The notes beneath the pieces are model-generated. The model saw nothing but the letters and a program-made list of their open reading frames with translations. It had not been told where the DNA came from and made no database searches. A program made the position numbers and the translations under genes. Below, in pieces: positions 1 through 9,525 of a stretch of DNA of 64,000 nucleotides. The DNA comes from Sphingopyxis sp. H115 (GTDB lineage Bacteria; Pseudomonadota; Alphaproteobacteria; Sphingomonadales; Sphingomonadaceae): the NCBI RefSeq assembly GCF_001468465.1, contig NZ_LNSA01000002.1:186001-250000 (forward strand), written 5' to 3'. Numbering within the stretch: the stretch's first letter is position 1; every line of letters begins with the position of its first letter.

Positions 1-735
1 GTCCTCGTCGCCGGTCGCAAGCCACAGCGGCGGCGCATCGCCGCGCGCGAAATGGATAGGCTGCGTCCGTTCGGCGGGCCTGACTTTCCCCATCGCCCGG
101 TCGCCCCGGCCGCCTTTTTCGAACGGCAGGAAATCATAGGGTCCCGCCAGCCCGACCACGCCGCGGATGATTGAGGGGTCGCTCTTCGCAGCCCGCAGCC
201 ATTGCGGGTCGAGCGCGAGCATTGCGGCATTATAGGCGCCCGCAGAATGGCCCATCAGCGCGATGCGGTCGGGGTCGCCGCCAAGTCCTCCGATATGCTC
301 GTGCGTCCACGCGGTCGCCGCGGCACTATCTTCGATAAAATCGGGCCAATGCGCCTTGGGTACCAGCCGGTAGTCGGGGATCACGACGACAAAGCCCTCC
401 CGTGCCAGCGCTCGCCCGGCGAACCCGTAGCTGCCCCGTTCGCCGCTGTCCCAGCCGCCGCCGTAGAAGAAGACGATGACAGGCAACCGATCCCCCTCGC
501 GGAGATTGTCGGGAACCCAGATATCGAGCGACTGACGCGGACCCCGGCCATAGGTTTGGTCGGCGAGCAGTAGCCGGGCGCCATCGCCCTGCCCAAGCAA
601 TTTGTCGGCCATGTTGAGCGATTTGGCGCCGCCTGCGACGATCATCTTGGCGCCGCCGCCGAACAGCAGCACGAGCAGCAGCAGCACGAATAGGATTTTG
701 ATCAACCGTTGTCCCTTGACTTCGCGCCCCGTCAT
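1..735 (-). CDS. alpha/beta hydrolase (carboxylesterase-like), partial
   Basis: The gene runs off the left edge, so only its first 245 codons are visible. After a short basic N-terminus comes one hydrophobic segment (about residues 11-27), suggesting a membrane anchor or uncleaved signal. An oxyanion-hole-type motif YGGGW (91-95), DYR (121-123) and the nucleophile elbow GHSAG (162-166, Ser164) place it among esterase/lipase-type serine hydrolases. The catalytic Asp and His were not identified and may lie beyond the edge. The start is the ATG at 735. It is divergent from the DAG-kinase-like gene with a gap of about 70 bases. Substrate unknown. Confidence 0.8.
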   Translation of the reverse strand, partial: MTGREVKGQRLIKILFVLLLLVLLFGGGAKMIVAGGAKSLNMADKLLGQGDGARLLLADQTYGRGPRQSLDIWVPDNLREGDRLPVIVFFYGGGWDSGERGSYGFAGRALAREGFVVVIPDYRLVPKAHWPDFIEDSAAATAWTHEHIGGLGGDPDRIALMGHSAGAYNAAMLALDPQWLRAAKSDPSIIRGVVGLAGPYDFLPFEKGGRGDRAMGKVRPAERTQPIHFARGDAPPLWLATGDED

Positions 736-804
736 AAGGTCCGCGCCCTACAGTGCGCCCGCGCTCGTAACAAGCGTACAACATCGGTTACCTTTTCCCA
801 TGTC

Positions 805-1659
805 ATGCGTATCGAGCCCATGACCTATCGCCCCGCCCGCCCCGCGCTTGTCTGCAACAACCAGAGCGGGAGCTACGACGAAGAACGAGCTGAGCAGATC
901 GCTGCGCTTTGTAGCGATGCCGGATCTCCGATCGTCGCGCACTTCTGCTTGCCCGACGACGCGCTTCCGACCCGCTCCCGGCTCGAAGCGGACGGCATCG
1001 ACACTGCGATCGTCTGGACCGGCGACGGCACGATCAATGCCGCCGTGGCCGCGCTGGCTGGGTGGGGCGGGACGCTGCTAGTGCTTCCCGGGGGCACGCT
1101 CAACCTTTTGTCGAAACGGCTCCACGGCGACCGCCCGCTCGAGGAAATTCTGGCGGACGCGCTTGCCGGGCGCTGCAGGCGCGAATATCCGCCGACGGTC
1201 GAATGTCCTGCAGGCCGTGCGATGGTTAACATGATTGCGGGGCCGACGACGATCTGGGCGGAAGTGCGCGAGCAGGTGCGCCAGCGCGACATCGCGGGCG
1301 CCGCCGCGCTCGTCCCCGAAGCTTTCGAACAAAGCATGGGCGGCGAAGCGGTGCATCTCGAAGGCGATGACCGCGCCTTTCAGGCGATCAGCATGACGCC
1401 TTCGGCCGACGGCATCATGATCGACGGCCTGCTGGCCGATACACCCACCCTGCTGCTCCGGCACGCTATCGCTTGGATTGGCGGCGATTTTCGTGACGGT
1501 CCCAGCGAAGAGCTCGCCACGCGGCCCAGCGCGACGATCGTTTCGGCCGAACCGCTCGGTCTGTTGATGGACGGCGAATCGACCGAGGGAAGCGCGCGCG
1601 TCACCGTCTCCATCGCCCCCGCGCCGGTCGCCTTCATCGTAACGCGCGCCACGGCATGA
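805..1659 (+). CDS. diacylglycerol/sphingosine kinase-like protein
   Basis: A lipid-kinase catalytic-domain protein of about 284 residues. With the ATG at 805 as start, the nucleotide-binding motif GDGT is at 73-76 and PGGTLN at 95-100, the hallmark pair of the DAGK/NAD-kinase fold. A late GLLMDGE segment matches the C-terminal part of the family. An ATG at 820 is an equally good start; the reading frame stays open upstream to 709 but that part looks non-coding. Its stop overlaps the start of the metallophosphoesterase as ATGA, so the two are probably co-translated. The lipid substrate cannot be told from sequence. Confidence 0.85.
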   Translation: MRIEPMTYRPARPALVCNNQSGSYDEERAEQIAALCSDAGSPIVAHFCLPDDALPTRSRLEADGIDTAIVWTGDGTINAAVAALAGWGGTLLVLPGGTLNLLSKRLHGDRPLEEILADALAGRCRREYPPTVECPAGRAMVNMIAGPTTIWAEVREQVRQRDIAGAAALVPEAFEQSMGGEAVHLEGDDRAFQAISMTPSADGIMIDGLLADTPTLLLRHAIAWIGGDFRDGPSEELATRPSATIVSAEPLGLLMDGESTEGSARVTVSIAPAPVAFIVTRATA

Positions 1660-2504
1660 CGCGGCTCTTTCACATCAGCGACCTGCATTTTGGTTTGGAG
1701 GATCGTGCGGCGCTCGCCTGGTTCACCGACTGCGTGCAGCGCGAGAGTCCCGATGCCGTGCTGATCACGGGTGACCTCACGATGCGCGCGCGCAGCCGCG
1801 AATTCGCTGCGGCATGCGACTGGATCGGCGCGCTCGACGTGCCCGTGACCGTCGAGGTAGGCAATCACGACCTGCCTTATTTCAACCCCGTCGAGCGATT
1901 CTTCTTTCCCTATCGCCGCATTCGCGGGATCGAGCGCCTTGTCGAGCGCGAAATCGACCTCCCCGGGGTCGCGGTGGTGCCATTGAAGACGACGGCGCGC
2001 GCGCAATGGCGGCTCGACTGGTCGAAAGGATGGGTCACGGCCGCGGCGCTCGAAAAGACGCTGGCGGCGATCGACATGCTGCCCGGGGGCACGACGGTTT
2101 TGGTAACCGCGCATCACCCTTTGGTCGAGGCCGGAACGAAAGGACGTGCGTTGACGCGCGGTGGAGAACATGCGCTGTCGGCGCTGGCGAAGCGTGGTGT
2201 AGCAGCGGTGTTGACGGGTCACGTCCACGATGCCTTCGACCTGAAAAAGACGACCGCCGCAGGCCCGATCCGCATGATCGGCGCGGGTACGCTATCGCAG
2301 CGCATCCGTTCTACCCCGCCGAGCTTCAACGACCTTATCGTCGATGGCGCGGGAATCGATGTGCGCGTGCGGAACCTCGATCACGTCCCGACGCACGACA
2401 TGCAGATCACCGATGTACCGGCCGACGCACTGCCTCCGCGCGAGCCGGGCGAGCCGGTCGCCCCGGTCGCCGCAGTGCCGCCGATCGATCCGCCGGTGCA
2501 TTGA
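1656..2504 (+). CDS. calcineurin-like metallophosphoesterase
   Basis: A 282-residue enzyme with the full metallophosphoesterase metal-ligand pattern: D9-x-H11 in SDLHFG, D40 in GDLT, N70-H71 in GNHD, H153/H154, and GHVH at 188-191. These residues bind two metal ions and hydrolyse phosphomono- or diesters. There is no signal peptide, so it is probably cytosolic. The start ATG overlaps the stop of the lipid-kinase-like gene by 4 bases, which suggests linked function, perhaps in lipid or nucleotide phosphate turnover. The Pro-rich last 20 residues lie outside the domain. Confidence 0.9.
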   Translation: MTRLFHISDLHFGLEDRAALAWFTDCVQRESPDAVLITGDLTMRARSREFAAACDWIGALDVPVTVEVGNHDLPYFNPVERFFFPYRRIRGIERLVEREIDLPGVAVVPLKTTARAQWRLDWSKGWVTAAALEKTLAAIDMLPGGTTVLVTAHHPLVEAGTKGRALTRGGEHALSALAKRGVAAVLTGHVHDAFDLKKTTAAGPIRMIGAGTLSQRIRSTPPSFNDLIVDGAGIDVRVRNLDHVPTHDMQITDVPADALPPREPGEPVAPVAAVPPIDPPVH

Positions 2505-2553
2505 CGCCGCGCCGCATCCCGTTACGTTGCAAGAAAAAACGGGATGAGGACAT

Positions 2554-3660
2554 ATGCTGACCAGAGGCGACGATTTTCCGTTGCACCAGACCAGCGAACC
2601 GATCGCGTTCGCCGGGACCGACCGCAACTTCTACGACCGCTATTTCTTCAACGGCTATAGCCCCGACGGGTCGGTCTTTTTCGCCGCGGCGATGGGATTC
2701 TATCCGCAGCTCGGCATCGTCGACGCGAGCTTCTGCGTCATCTCGGGCGGTGTCCAATATAATCTGCGAGGCAGCCGCCGGTCGGGCGGCGAGCGGCTCA
2801 ACTTGTCGGTCGGCCCGATCATTCTTGACATCGACATCCCGCTCCAGATGCTAACGCTCCATATCTCGCCGAACGATGGCCCACTCGAGGGCGAGCTGCG
2901 CTTCAAGAACCGCCATTTTCCGATTGAAGAACCGCGCTTCACCCGCCGCAACGGAACGCGCCTGTTCATGGATTATACGCGCATGACCCAGAACGGCAGC
3001 TGGTCGGGGTGGCTGTCGGTCGATGGCGAGCGCGTCGAGCTTGGCGACGGCTGGAGCGGGACGCGCGACCGCAGCTGGGGCGTGCGTCCCGTCGGGGCGA
3101 GCGAACCGCAGCCGCCGCCCGAGGGCAATTTCAACCAGTTCTTCTGGCTGTGGACACCGTGCAACTTCCAAGACCGCTCGCTCTTCTTCCACAGCAACGA
3201 CGATGGCGCAGGAAGCCCGTGGAACCGCCGCGGCGTGATCGCCCGCGACAGCGAGAGCAGCGAGGACGGCACCGAGCGGCATTTCGCCGACGCTAATTTC
3301 GCAATCCAATGGGTCCCGGGCACGCGCCGCGTCGCGCAGATGACTGCCGATCTGGGACACGGATGCGCGCTGACGCTCACCCCGAGCGGCCCGGTCTTCG
3401 CAATGAGCGGCCTCGGTTACACGCATCCTGTATGGGGCCATGGCCTCGACCATGGCCCCGACCTCGCGGTGGAGCACGACACGCTTGCCGAGGCCGAGCG
3501 CGGCTGGGGCAATCCGCTGGCGATGCATATCCAGGCGCTGGCGACCGCCGAGCTCGTCGACGGCGGCACCACCCATCGCGGCATCGGCATAATCGAACAA
3601 TTGTTCGTCGGGCCGCACGCGCCCTCCGGCCTTAACGGCCTGATGGACCCCGCCCCTTGA
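2554..3660 (+). CDS. conserved protein of unknown function (AttH/lipocalin-like?)
   Basis: A 368-residue soluble protein with no signal peptide or membrane segment. It is rich in Trp, Gly and aromatic residues with alternating hydrophobic strands, as in the two-lobed AttH/carotenoid-hydratase-like lipocalin folds often annotated as paired domains of unknown function; this assignment is only an impression. The ATG at 2554 follows a GAGGA ribosome site. The stop codon overlaps the TTG start of the APH-like kinase gene (TTGA), so both are likely made together, and such pairs occur in actinobacterial and sphingomonad degradation loci. No catalytic motif recognised. Confidence 0.65.
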   Translation: MLTRGDDFPLHQTSEPIAFAGTDRNFYDRYFFNGYSPDGSVFFAAAMGFYPQLGIVDASFCVISGGVQYNLRGSRRSGGERLNLSVGPIILDIDIPLQMLTLHISPNDGPLEGELRFKNRHFPIEEPRFTRRNGTRLFMDYTRMTQNGSWSGWLSVDGERVELGDGWSGTRDRSWGVRPVGASEPQPPPEGNFNQFFWLWTPCNFQDRSLFFHSNDDGAGSPWNRRGVIARDSESSEDGTERHFADANFAIQWVPGTRRVAQMTADLGHGCALTLTPSGPVFAMSGLGYTHPVWGHGLDHGPDLAVEHDTLAEAERGWGNPLAMHIQALATAELVDGGTTHRGIGIIEQLFVGPHAPSGLNGLMDPAP

Positions 3661-4703
3661 CGAGCTTCCCCACCTCGCCCGAGGCGATGTCGCCGGCGTG
3701 GCTGGCGAAGGCGCTGGGGCAGGATGCCGAAGCGCTACGGGGCTTCACGGTCGCCAAGGTCGGCACCGGGCAGATGTGCGACAGTTATCGCCTGACGCTC
3801 GACTGGACACGCGATGTGGGTGCGCCCGCTACGGTCGTCGCCAAATGCCCGAGCCACGACGAGGCCAGCCGCCATATCGCGAAGCTGACCGGTACCTATG
3901 TCAAGGAAGTGAGCTGGTATCGCGAGCTCGCCGCCGGGAGCGGGGTCGCCGCGCCCGCTTGTTACCATGCCGAAATTGCCGAGGACGACGTCGATTTCAT
4001 CCTCATCCTCGCCGATCTCGCGCCCGCGCGGCAGGGCGACCAGCTGGCGGGGCTGGGGCTCGCTGGACTCGTTCCGTGCATCGACGCCGCCGCCCGGCTG
4101 CACGCGCTGCTCTGGGACGATCCGCGGCTCGACGACCTGCCTTGGCTTGCGCGCGATAATGGCGACGTGATCCGCGCGCTGTTTCCGCATCTCTACGCCG
4201 GCTTTCGCGAACGCTATGCGACGCGGCTCGAACCCGCGGTGCTCGACCTCGGCGCGGGGATCATCGAGCGGCTCGACGCCTATCTCGCGCGGCAGGGCTC
4301 GGCGCGGACGATCGTCCATGGCGACCTGCGCATCGACAATATCCTCTTCGCGCCCGATGGCGAGAGCTGCTGGCTCGTCGACTGGCAGACGTTGGGGCGC
4401 GGCAGCGGCGCGACCGACCTCGCCTATCTCGTCGGGACCAGCATCGCCGACCCGTTCGAGCGCGCGGCGGCAGACCGACCGGCGTTCGACCACTGGATCG
4501 CGGCGCTCGAACGGCGCGGCATTGCCCCCGACGCTGCCGGCCTGTGGACCGACTATCGGGTCGGCGCGCTCAGCGGCTATTTCATGGCTGTCTTCGCCTC
4601 GATGAGCGTCGAGCGCACGACAAGAGGCGATGAGATGTTCGCGGTGATGGCCGAACGACCGGCGCGGCAGGCGCTCGTGCTGGGGAGTTTGGGGTTGCTG
4701 TAG
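3657..4703 (+). CDS. aminoglycoside phosphotransferase-family kinase (APH-like)
   Basis: A 348-residue protein-kinase-fold small-molecule kinase. HGDLRIDN (221-228, catalytic Asp223) is the catalytic loop, VDW (Asp242) supplies the metal-binding Asp, and Lys63 in VVAKCP is the probable ATP lysine. It begins with TTG at 3657 inside the stop of the preceding gene, indicating translational coupling. Most chromosomal members of this family next to lipid or aromatic metabolism genes are not resistance enzymes, so resistance should not be inferred. The substrate is unknown. Confidence 0.85.
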   Translation: MTSFPTSPEAMSPAWLAKALGQDAEALRGFTVAKVGTGQMCDSYRLTLDWTRDVGAPATVVAKCPSHDEASRHIAKLTGTYVKEVSWYRELAAGSGVAAPACYHAEIAEDDVDFILILADLAPARQGDQLAGLGLAGLVPCIDAAARLHALLWDDPRLDDLPWLARDNGDVIRALFPHLYAGFRERYATRLEPAVLDLGAGIIERLDAYLARQGSARTIVHGDLRIDNILFAPDGESCWLVDWQTLGRGSGATDLAYLVGTSIADPFERAAADRPAFDHWIAALERRGIAPDAAGLWTDYRVGALSGYFMAVFASMSVERTTRGDEMFAVMAERPARQALVLGSLGLL

Positions 4704-4835
4704 GGAATGGACGCTAACGACCGGTTGCGGACGTCGGCCGGCCTTTGTTTCATCGTCATCCCGGCGAAGGCCGGGATATCTACCTGACGGAATAGCGCAC
4801 CGGCGAGATCCCGACCCTACCCCAAAGCCGACGCG
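4704..4835. repeat. intergenic region with REP-like palindrome
   Basis: This gap between the convergent APH-like kinase and rpsI holds a small stem-loop at 4758-4777: ATCCCGGC, loop GAAG, GCCGGGAT, preceded by CGTC. It resembles the better preserved pair at 54153-54220 and is typical of alphaproteobacterial repetitive extragenic palindromes. Bases 4705-4728 also resemble, in reverse orientation, a degenerate element seen at 54119 and 26530. Confidence 0.6.
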
Positions 4836-4868
4836 AAAAAGGGCGGCCCGTTGCCGGACCGCCCTTTC
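4836..4868 (-). terminator. Rho-independent terminator of rplM-rpsI
   Basis: On the minus strand, just after the rpsI stop, an AAAGGGCGGTCC arm pairs with GGGCCGCCCTTT (one G-T wobble) around a GGCAAC loop and is followed by a T-run. The position, about 30 bases past the stop codon, fits transcription termination of the ribosomal protein operon. Confidence 0.8.
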
Positions 4869-4894
4869 CTTCTCCACCCGTCGGCGGAAAAATC

Positions 4895-5392
4895 TTAGCG
4901 CTTCGAGAACTGGAAGCTGCGGCGGGCCTTGGCCTTGCCGTACTTCTTACGCTCGACCGCGCGGCTGTCGCGGGTCAGGAAGCCAGCCGCCTTGACCGGG
5001 CCGCGAAGCGCCGGTTCGAAACGGGTCAGCGCCTGCGCAATGCCGTGCAGCACGGCGCCCGCCTGACCCGATAGGCCGCCGCCCTTGACGGTTGCGATCA
5101 CGTCATACTGGCCAACGCGTTCGGTCAGGCCGAAGGGCTGGTTGATGACAAGGCGCAGCGTCGGACGCGCGAGATAGACTTCCTGGTCGCGGCCGTTGAT
5201 CGTGATCTTGCCCGTGCCGGGCTTGAGCCACACGCGGGCGACGGCGTCCTTGCGGCGACCGGTCGCATAGGCGCGGCCCTGCTTGTCGACGATCTTTTCG
5301 CGCAGCGGCGCGGTCGAGACCGGCGCGGCGACGGTGCCTTCGACGGCGCCGCCCAGGTCCTTGAGATCGGTCATGGTCTGTTCGTCAGCCAT
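4895..5392 (-). CDS. rpsI: 30S ribosomal protein S9
   Basis: The 165-residue protein carries the S9 core: [14 protein letters not shown] near residues 42-55, [10 protein letters not shown], and the C-terminal RRSFQFSKR tail whose last Arg reaches the decoding P site. About 35 residues precede the usual start of the S9 domain (typical length near 130), an acidic/Ala-rich N-terminal extension of a kind seen in alphaproteobacterial S9. The ATG overlaps the stop of rplM (TAATG), the conserved L13-S9 operon order. Confidence 0.98.
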   Translation of the reverse strand: MADEQTMTDLKDLGGAVEGTVAAPVSTAPLREKIVDKQGRAYATGRRKDAVARVWLKPGTGKITINGRDQEVYLARPTLRLVINQPFGLTERVGQYDVIATVKGGGLSGQAGAVLHGIAQALTRFEPALRGPVKAAGFLTRDSRAVERKKYGKAKARRSFQFSKR

Positions 5393-5871
5393 TATGCACC
5401 CACCTTGTTCTTGCGGTTCATCGAAGCGACGTCGATCACTTCGGGGTTCTGCCCTTCATGCGGATGTTCGGTACCGGCGAAGATGCGCAGGTTGCGCATC
5501 TGCTGGCGACCGAGCGGGCCGCGCGGGATCATGCGCTCGACAGCCTTTTCGAGCACGCGCTCGGGGAAACGGCCTTCGAGAATCTTCGCCGGGCTCGTTT
5601 CCTTGATGCCGCCGGCATAGCCGGTGTGCTTGTAGTAACGCTTGTCCTGCAGCTTGTTACCGGTGAACGCCACCTTCTCGGCGTTGATGACGATGACATT
5701 GTCACCGCAATCGACGTGCGGGGTGAACGACGGCTTGTGCTTGCCGCGCAGGATATTGGCGATGATCGATGCAACGCGGCCCACGACAAGGCCTTCGGCG
5801 TCGATCAGCACCCATTTCTTTTCGACCGTGGCGGCGTTCGCCGAAACGGTCGTCTTGGTCAGCGCCTTCAT
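5392..5871 (-). CDS. rplM: 50S ribosomal protein L13
   Basis: A 159-residue L13, near the family length of about 142-155. It shows [15 protein letters not shown], the [21 protein letters not shown] core and the HKGYAGG-like segment [10 protein letters not shown], ending in NPEVIDV. The start is the ATG at 5871 (MKALTKTT) after GGAGCG; the frame stays open upstream but is not L13-like there. L13 binds 23S rRNA early in 50S assembly. First gene of the rplM-rpsI operon. Confidence 0.97.
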   Translation of the reverse strand: MKALTKTTVSANAATVEKKWVLIDAEGLVVGRVASIIANILRGKHKPSFTPHVDCGDNVIVINAEKVAFTGNKLQDKRYYKHTGYAGGIKETSPAKILEGRFPERVLEKAVERMIPRGPLGRQQMRNLRIFAGTEHPHEGQNPEVIDVASMNRKNKVGA

Positions 5872-5981
5872 GGCACGCTCCTTGACAGATATGGACCAGA
5901 GCCATCCCGATAACCGCACCGGGCGCCCCAAAACAAACCGCGCCGCCTGTCCGGACGGACGCAGCGGCGCTTCGGAGCGGG

Positions 5982-6010
5982 CCAATGACGAAATCGGCAT
6001 CGAAAGTCAA
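5982..6010 (-). promoter_or_regulatory. possible promoter for rplM-rpsI
   Basis: On the minus strand a TTGACT hexamer (6005-6010) stands 17 bases before CATTGG (5982-5987), about 110 bases upstream of rplM. The -35 match is good and the -10 match weak, as is common for alphaproteobacterial housekeeping promoters. Nearby, 6032-6047 is a perfect small palindrome (GGGTAT, TATG, ATACCC) that could be a hairpin after the preceding gene. Confidence 0.4.
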
Positions 6011-6053
6011 GCATCGCGCGGCTTTGCTGACGGGTATTATGATACCCTGACAA

Positions 6054-6854
6054 TCAGGGCCCGGTTTCGAGCGCCCGTACACGCTCCTCGACAAGCCTCC
6101 GCCCGTTGCCATCCGGTTCGACGATCCAGCTTTGCCGATGCTCGCTGACAACCAGCCCGGTCGCGGCATCTACGGTCCACAGATTGTCGATTTCCAGCGG
6201 CCGGGCGGTAGCGCCGACGGCGGCCGATTCGCGTTCGACCTTGGCAAAGGTCTGGCGCGAACCATCGTGCCGCATCGAAACGCTTGCGCCGGCACCCTGT
6301 GTCGCGACGGGAATGGCCCCGTTGGCGGGCGCGATCAGCGCGCGAATGTCGGCCGTTGCCAACCGATCGCGCTCGGCCTCGGGAAGCGCGGCGACGATCT
6401 GCGCGAGTTGCCTGGCTTCGCTCCGCCCGCCTTCGGTGCCCGCAGCCTCGATCCGCGCCGTCACCCGCTCCCACAAACCATCGGGATCGACCAGATCGAC
6501 ACGGCCACCATCGGGCGCCACGAGGTAGGAGATTTCCTGGCCGACCAGCGGTTCCAGCATCAAGGTCAGCGCGCGCGTCACCTCCTGCCGGGCGTCGGAA
6601 TCGATCCGCTGCAGCACGGCCCGAAGCCTGTAACCACGTCCCAGCCGCTCCCATTGCAAGGCATAGACGAGCGCAAAATTGATCAGCACCCCGTCGCGGT
6701 CGATCCGGCGCGTCGTCACGCGATAGGTCATCGGCCGATCGACCGGCGGGGCGAAGTGGAAATGGGTCATCGCCGTCGGAGCGGCATCGCCCGTTGGCAA
6801 GGGTTGGGCCGCAAGCAGCAACAGCGCGCCGAACAAGGCGCCCGCCGCGGTCAT
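6054..6854 (-). CDS. exported protein of unknown function downstream of ctaA
   Basis: The 266-residue product starts MTAAGALFGALLLLAAQ, a clear signal-like segment, and has no later membrane helix, so it is probably periplasmic. Its body is a mixed strand/helix sequence with an LTLMLEPLVGQEI region and a long RALIAPANGAIPV segment; no family was recognised with confidence. The ATG at 6854 overlaps the ctaA stop by four bases (ATGA), tying it to heme A synthesis or cytochrome oxidase assembly by context only. An uninterrupted frame extends upstream to 7601 but there it is antiphase to ctaA and spurious. Confidence 0.75.
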   Translation of the reverse strand: MTAAGALFGALLLLAAQPLPTGDAAPTAMTHFHFAPPVDRPMTYRVTTRRIDRDGVLINFALVYALQWERLGRGYRLRAVLQRIDSDARQEVTRALTLMLEPLVGQEISYLVAPDGGRVDLVDPDGLWERVTARIEAAGTEGGRSEARQLAQIVAALPEAERDRLATADIRALIAPANGAIPVATQGAGASVSMRHDGSRQTFAKVERESAAVGATARPLEIDNLWTVDAATGLVVSEHRQSWIVEPDGNGRRLVEERVRALETGP

Positions 6855-7900
6855 GCCGCCCCGCGGCCCAATCGATGCAGCGCCGCCGCCGCAACCGCGA
6901 CGAGGATCGCGCCCGTGACCTGGTGCATCACCGCGACCCACATCGAAACCCCCGACACGACGGTCCAGATACCGAGCAGCATCTGCGCCGTGACGGCCGC
7001 GACCAGCAGCCGCGCTTCGCCGCGGGCGCCGCGCCGCGCCAACGTCCGCGCAAGCAGCAGCAACGCCCCGGCCGCGATCCACGACCACCAGCGATGCAGG
7101 AAATGGAGGAGGAAGGGGTCGTTGGTCAGCGCGAGCCATGCGCCTCCAGTCCAGTCGATCCCCTCGGGCACGAAATGATCGTTCATCAACGGCCAGCTGT
7201 TCGCGACATAGCCGGCGTTCAGCCCCGCGACCCATGCCCCCAGCAGCAGCTGGACAAACAGGATTGCGACGACACCCATGGCCGGACCGGTCAGACGCGC
7301 CGGGCGCAATGCGGGGCTCCGCGCCAGCGCGCCGAGGTCGCGGGCGGTCCAGACGAGTCCGGCAAGCAGAAACAGCGCGGTCAGCAAATGGGTTGCAAGG
7401 CGGAAATGGCTGACGTCGGTCCGATATTCGAGCCCCGACGCGACCATCCACCAGCCAATCGCCCCTTGCAGCCCGACCAGCGCGGCAAGCGCAAATAGGC
7501 GCAATCCATAGCCTGCCGGGATGGCGCGCCGCCAGGCATACCAAATCAACGGCACGACCAGCGCCATGCCGACCAGTCGGCCGAGGATGCGGTGCAGCCA
7601 CTCCCAGAAGAAAATAGCCTTGAACCCGGCCAGCGTCATGCCGACGTTGATTTCCTTATATTCCGGTATGCGTTTGTATTTCTCGAACTCCGCGACCCAG
7701 CCGGCTTCGGTGGTCGGCGGGATCACGCCCGAAACGGGGCGCCATTCGGTGATCGAGAGCCCGGACTCGGTCAGGCGCGTGATCCCGCCGACCCCTACCA
7801 CGACGATCACGAGGAGTGCGACCGCCCAGAGCCAGCGCGCGAGCGCGGCGGGACGAGCATTTTCGCGGGATGGGACAGGCGGAACGGGATCGTGCGTCAT
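6851..7900 (-). CDS. ctaA: heme A synthase (COX15/CtaA family)
   Basis: A 349-residue polytopic inner-membrane protein with about eight helices. It oxidises the C8 methyl of heme O to a formyl group, giving heme A for cytochrome aa3 oxidase. The alphaproteobacterial type-2 signature is clear: GGITRLTESGLSITEW near residue 40, then EFEKYKRIPEYKEIN, FFWEWLHRILGR with the heme-ligand His, HFRLATHLLTAL, and later HFLHRWWSW. The ATG at 7900 gives the usual short polar N-terminus. It is followed by an overlapping exported protein. Confidence 0.97.
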   Translation of the reverse strand: MTHDPVPPVPSRENARPAALARWLWAVALLVIVVVGVGGITRLTESGLSITEWRPVSGVIPPTTEAGWVAEFEKYKRIPEYKEINVGMTLAGFKAIFFWEWLHRILGRLVGMALVVPLIWYAWRRAIPAGYGLRLFALAALVGLQGAIGWWMVASGLEYRTDVSHFRLATHLLTALFLLAGLVWTARDLGALARSPALRPARLTGPAMGVVAILFVQLLLGAWVAGLNAGYVANSWPLMNDHFVPEGIDWTGGAWLALTNDPFLLHFLHRWWSWIAAGALLLLARTLARRGARGEARLLVAAVTAQMLLGIWTVVSGVSMWVAVMHQVTGAILVAVAAAALHRLGRGAA

Positions 7901-8003
7901 CGCCCCGCCCTATCGGCGCTTGGCGGGCGATAGGCAAGGGCAGGCAATCATCGTTTGGGGGAAATTCATGGCCCCGAAAGCCGGACATTGATAAGTCGCC
8001 GCG

Positions 8004-8936
8004 ATGCCGCGACCCGTTCGATCCCTGTCCGCCGTCCTGCTGCTTGCCATGTCTCCGGTGGCCGCCTCCGCAAGCAGCGGTGCCGATTATTATTCCGGGC
8101 TCGCCGATCAGGAGACGCGCCTTGCCACCGTCGGCTATCGACTGACCACTGCGGGCGCGCGCTGGTGTCCCCAAGTCGTGCCGCAACCCGGATGGATCCT
8201 CGGCGACCTCCGCCAATTCGAGCGCGGCGACCGCGCCGCAGCGCGCAGAACTTATGGAGACGGTGACGAGGCATATGTTGCCGCCATCGCCCCCGGCTCC
8301 CCCGCGGATCGCGCCGGACTGACCAGAGGTACCCGGATTGCCGCGATAAACGGCGACCCGATCGCGGCGGCGAGTACCGGTTCGACGATCCGGATCGATA
8401 CGGCGATCGCAAAGCTCTACACGCTCGACCCGGCCGCCGAGTGGACGGTCACCGACGCCGCTGGACGCCTCTACGTCATGGCGCCGGCATCGGGCTGCGC
8501 CAGCGCCTTCCGAGTCGAGCTTGACGGCGTACAGGCCGCAGCGAACGGGATATTGGTCCGCATGACCCTAAAGCTCGCCCGGTCGATTGTCGATGACGAT
8601 GAACTCGCCGCCGTCGTCGCGCACGAACTTGCCCATAATATTCTTCGTCATCGCGAATATCTTGCCGGCGACCGCTCGGCGGCACGGGTTCGCGCGACCG
8701 AACTCGAAGCCGACCGACTGGCGGTATGGCTGATGGCCGATGCAGGCTATGATCCTGCGGCCGCGATCCGGTTCTGGAACCGGCACAAGCGCCCGCTCAT
8801 GCGTGCGGCGACGCACCCGCCGCGCAGCGAACGGATCGCCGCGATCGAATCGGAGATCGCGGCGATGCGCGCATCGCGCACCGCCCGTCCGGCGGCGCGC
8901 CCGCCGCTGATCGACGCGCTACCGCCCTTGGAATGA
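8004..8936 (+). CDS. exported M48-family metalloprotease with PDZ domain
   Basis: A 310-residue protein with an N-terminal signal peptide (residues 1-24, ending ASASSG). A PDZ-like segment [20 protein letters not shown] (93-112) precedes the zinc-protease core: HELAH at 207-211 and the downstream ELEAD at 233-237 supplying the third ligand. This is the order of M48 peptidases of the BepA/LoiP kind, which act on misfolded envelope proteins. Standing alone between ctaA and msrA, it is likely a periplasmic quality-control enzyme; the substrate is not visible. Confidence 0.88.
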   Translation: MPRPVRSLSAVLLLAMSPVAASASSGADYYSGLADQETRLATVGYRLTTAGARWCPQVVPQPGWILGDLRQFERGDRAAARRTYGDGDEAYVAAIAPGSPADRAGLTRGTRIAAINGDPIAAASTGSTIRIDTAIAKLYTLDPAAEWTVTDAAGRLYVMAPASGCASAFRVELDGVQAAANGILVRMTLKLARSIVDDDELAAVVAHELAHNILRHREYLAGDRSAARVRATELEADRLAVWLMADAGYDPAAAIRFWNRHKRPLMRAATHPPRSERIAAIESEIAAMRASRTARPAARPPLIDALPPLE

Positions 8937-8988
8937 TGCCCGGCGCATCCTATTTTGGGAATATTCACTCCCGAACAAGGATCGACCC

Positions 8989-9525
8989 ATGACCCGTGAG
9001 ACCGCCATTTTCGCCGGAGGCTGCTTCTGGTGCACCGAAGCCGTGTTCCAGTCGCTCGCGGGGGTCGAAGCGGTCGAAAGCGGTTATATCGGCGGCCATG
9101 TCGCCAACCCGACCTACAAACAGGTGTGCGGTGGCGAAACCGGCCACGCGGAGGCGATCCGCATCACCTTCGATCCCGCGGTCATCTCCTATGACGACCT
9201 GCTCGACGTCCATTTCGCGACGCACGATCCGACGACGCTCAACCGCCAGGGAAACGATGTCGGAACGCAATATCGCAGCGCGCTGTTTCCGCTCGATGCC
9301 GCACAGGCCGATGCGGCGCGCGCCGGCATCGACCGCGCAGCCGCCGATTGGCCCGCACCGATCGTCACGACGATAGAAAGCGCATCGGACTGGTATCCGG
9401 CGGAGGATTATCACCAAGCCTATTGGGAAGGCGAAGGTCAGCGCAATCCCTATTGCATGGCAGTCATTCCGCCCAAGCTCGCCAAATTGCGCAAGGGCTT
9501 CGGCGATCGATTACGCGCCGGATAG
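8989..9525 (+). CDS. msrA: peptide methionine-S-sulfoxide reductase
   Basis: A 178-residue MsrA. The active-site GCFWC sits at 11-15, with catalytic Cys12 and a second Cys15, and the family motifs [41 protein letters not shown] and YHQAYW follow in order. It repairs methionine S-sulfoxide in proteins using thioredoxin. No signal peptide, so it is cytosolic. The ATG at 8989 follows AAGGA. No distal recycling cysteines are obvious near the C-terminus, suggesting the GCFWC pair does the disulfide exchange. Confidence 0.97.
   Translation: MTRETAIFAGGCFWCTEAVFQSLAGVEAVESGYIGGHVANPTYKQVCGGETGHAEAIRITFDPAVISYDDLLDVHFATHDPTTLNRQGNDVGTQYRSALFPLDAAQADAARAGIDRAAADWPAPIVTTIESASDWYPAEDYHQAYWEGEGQRNPYCMAVIPPKLAKLRKGFGDRLRAG

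Noticed and set aside
3657-4703. aminoglycoside resistance gene
   Set aside because: Only the kinase fold is shared; chromosomal context with an unknown partner does not support resistance.
6054-7601. single long frame covering the exported protein and most of ctaA
   Set aside because: Upstream of 6854 it runs in the wrong frame through the heme A synthase gene; the real gene starts at the ATGA overlap.
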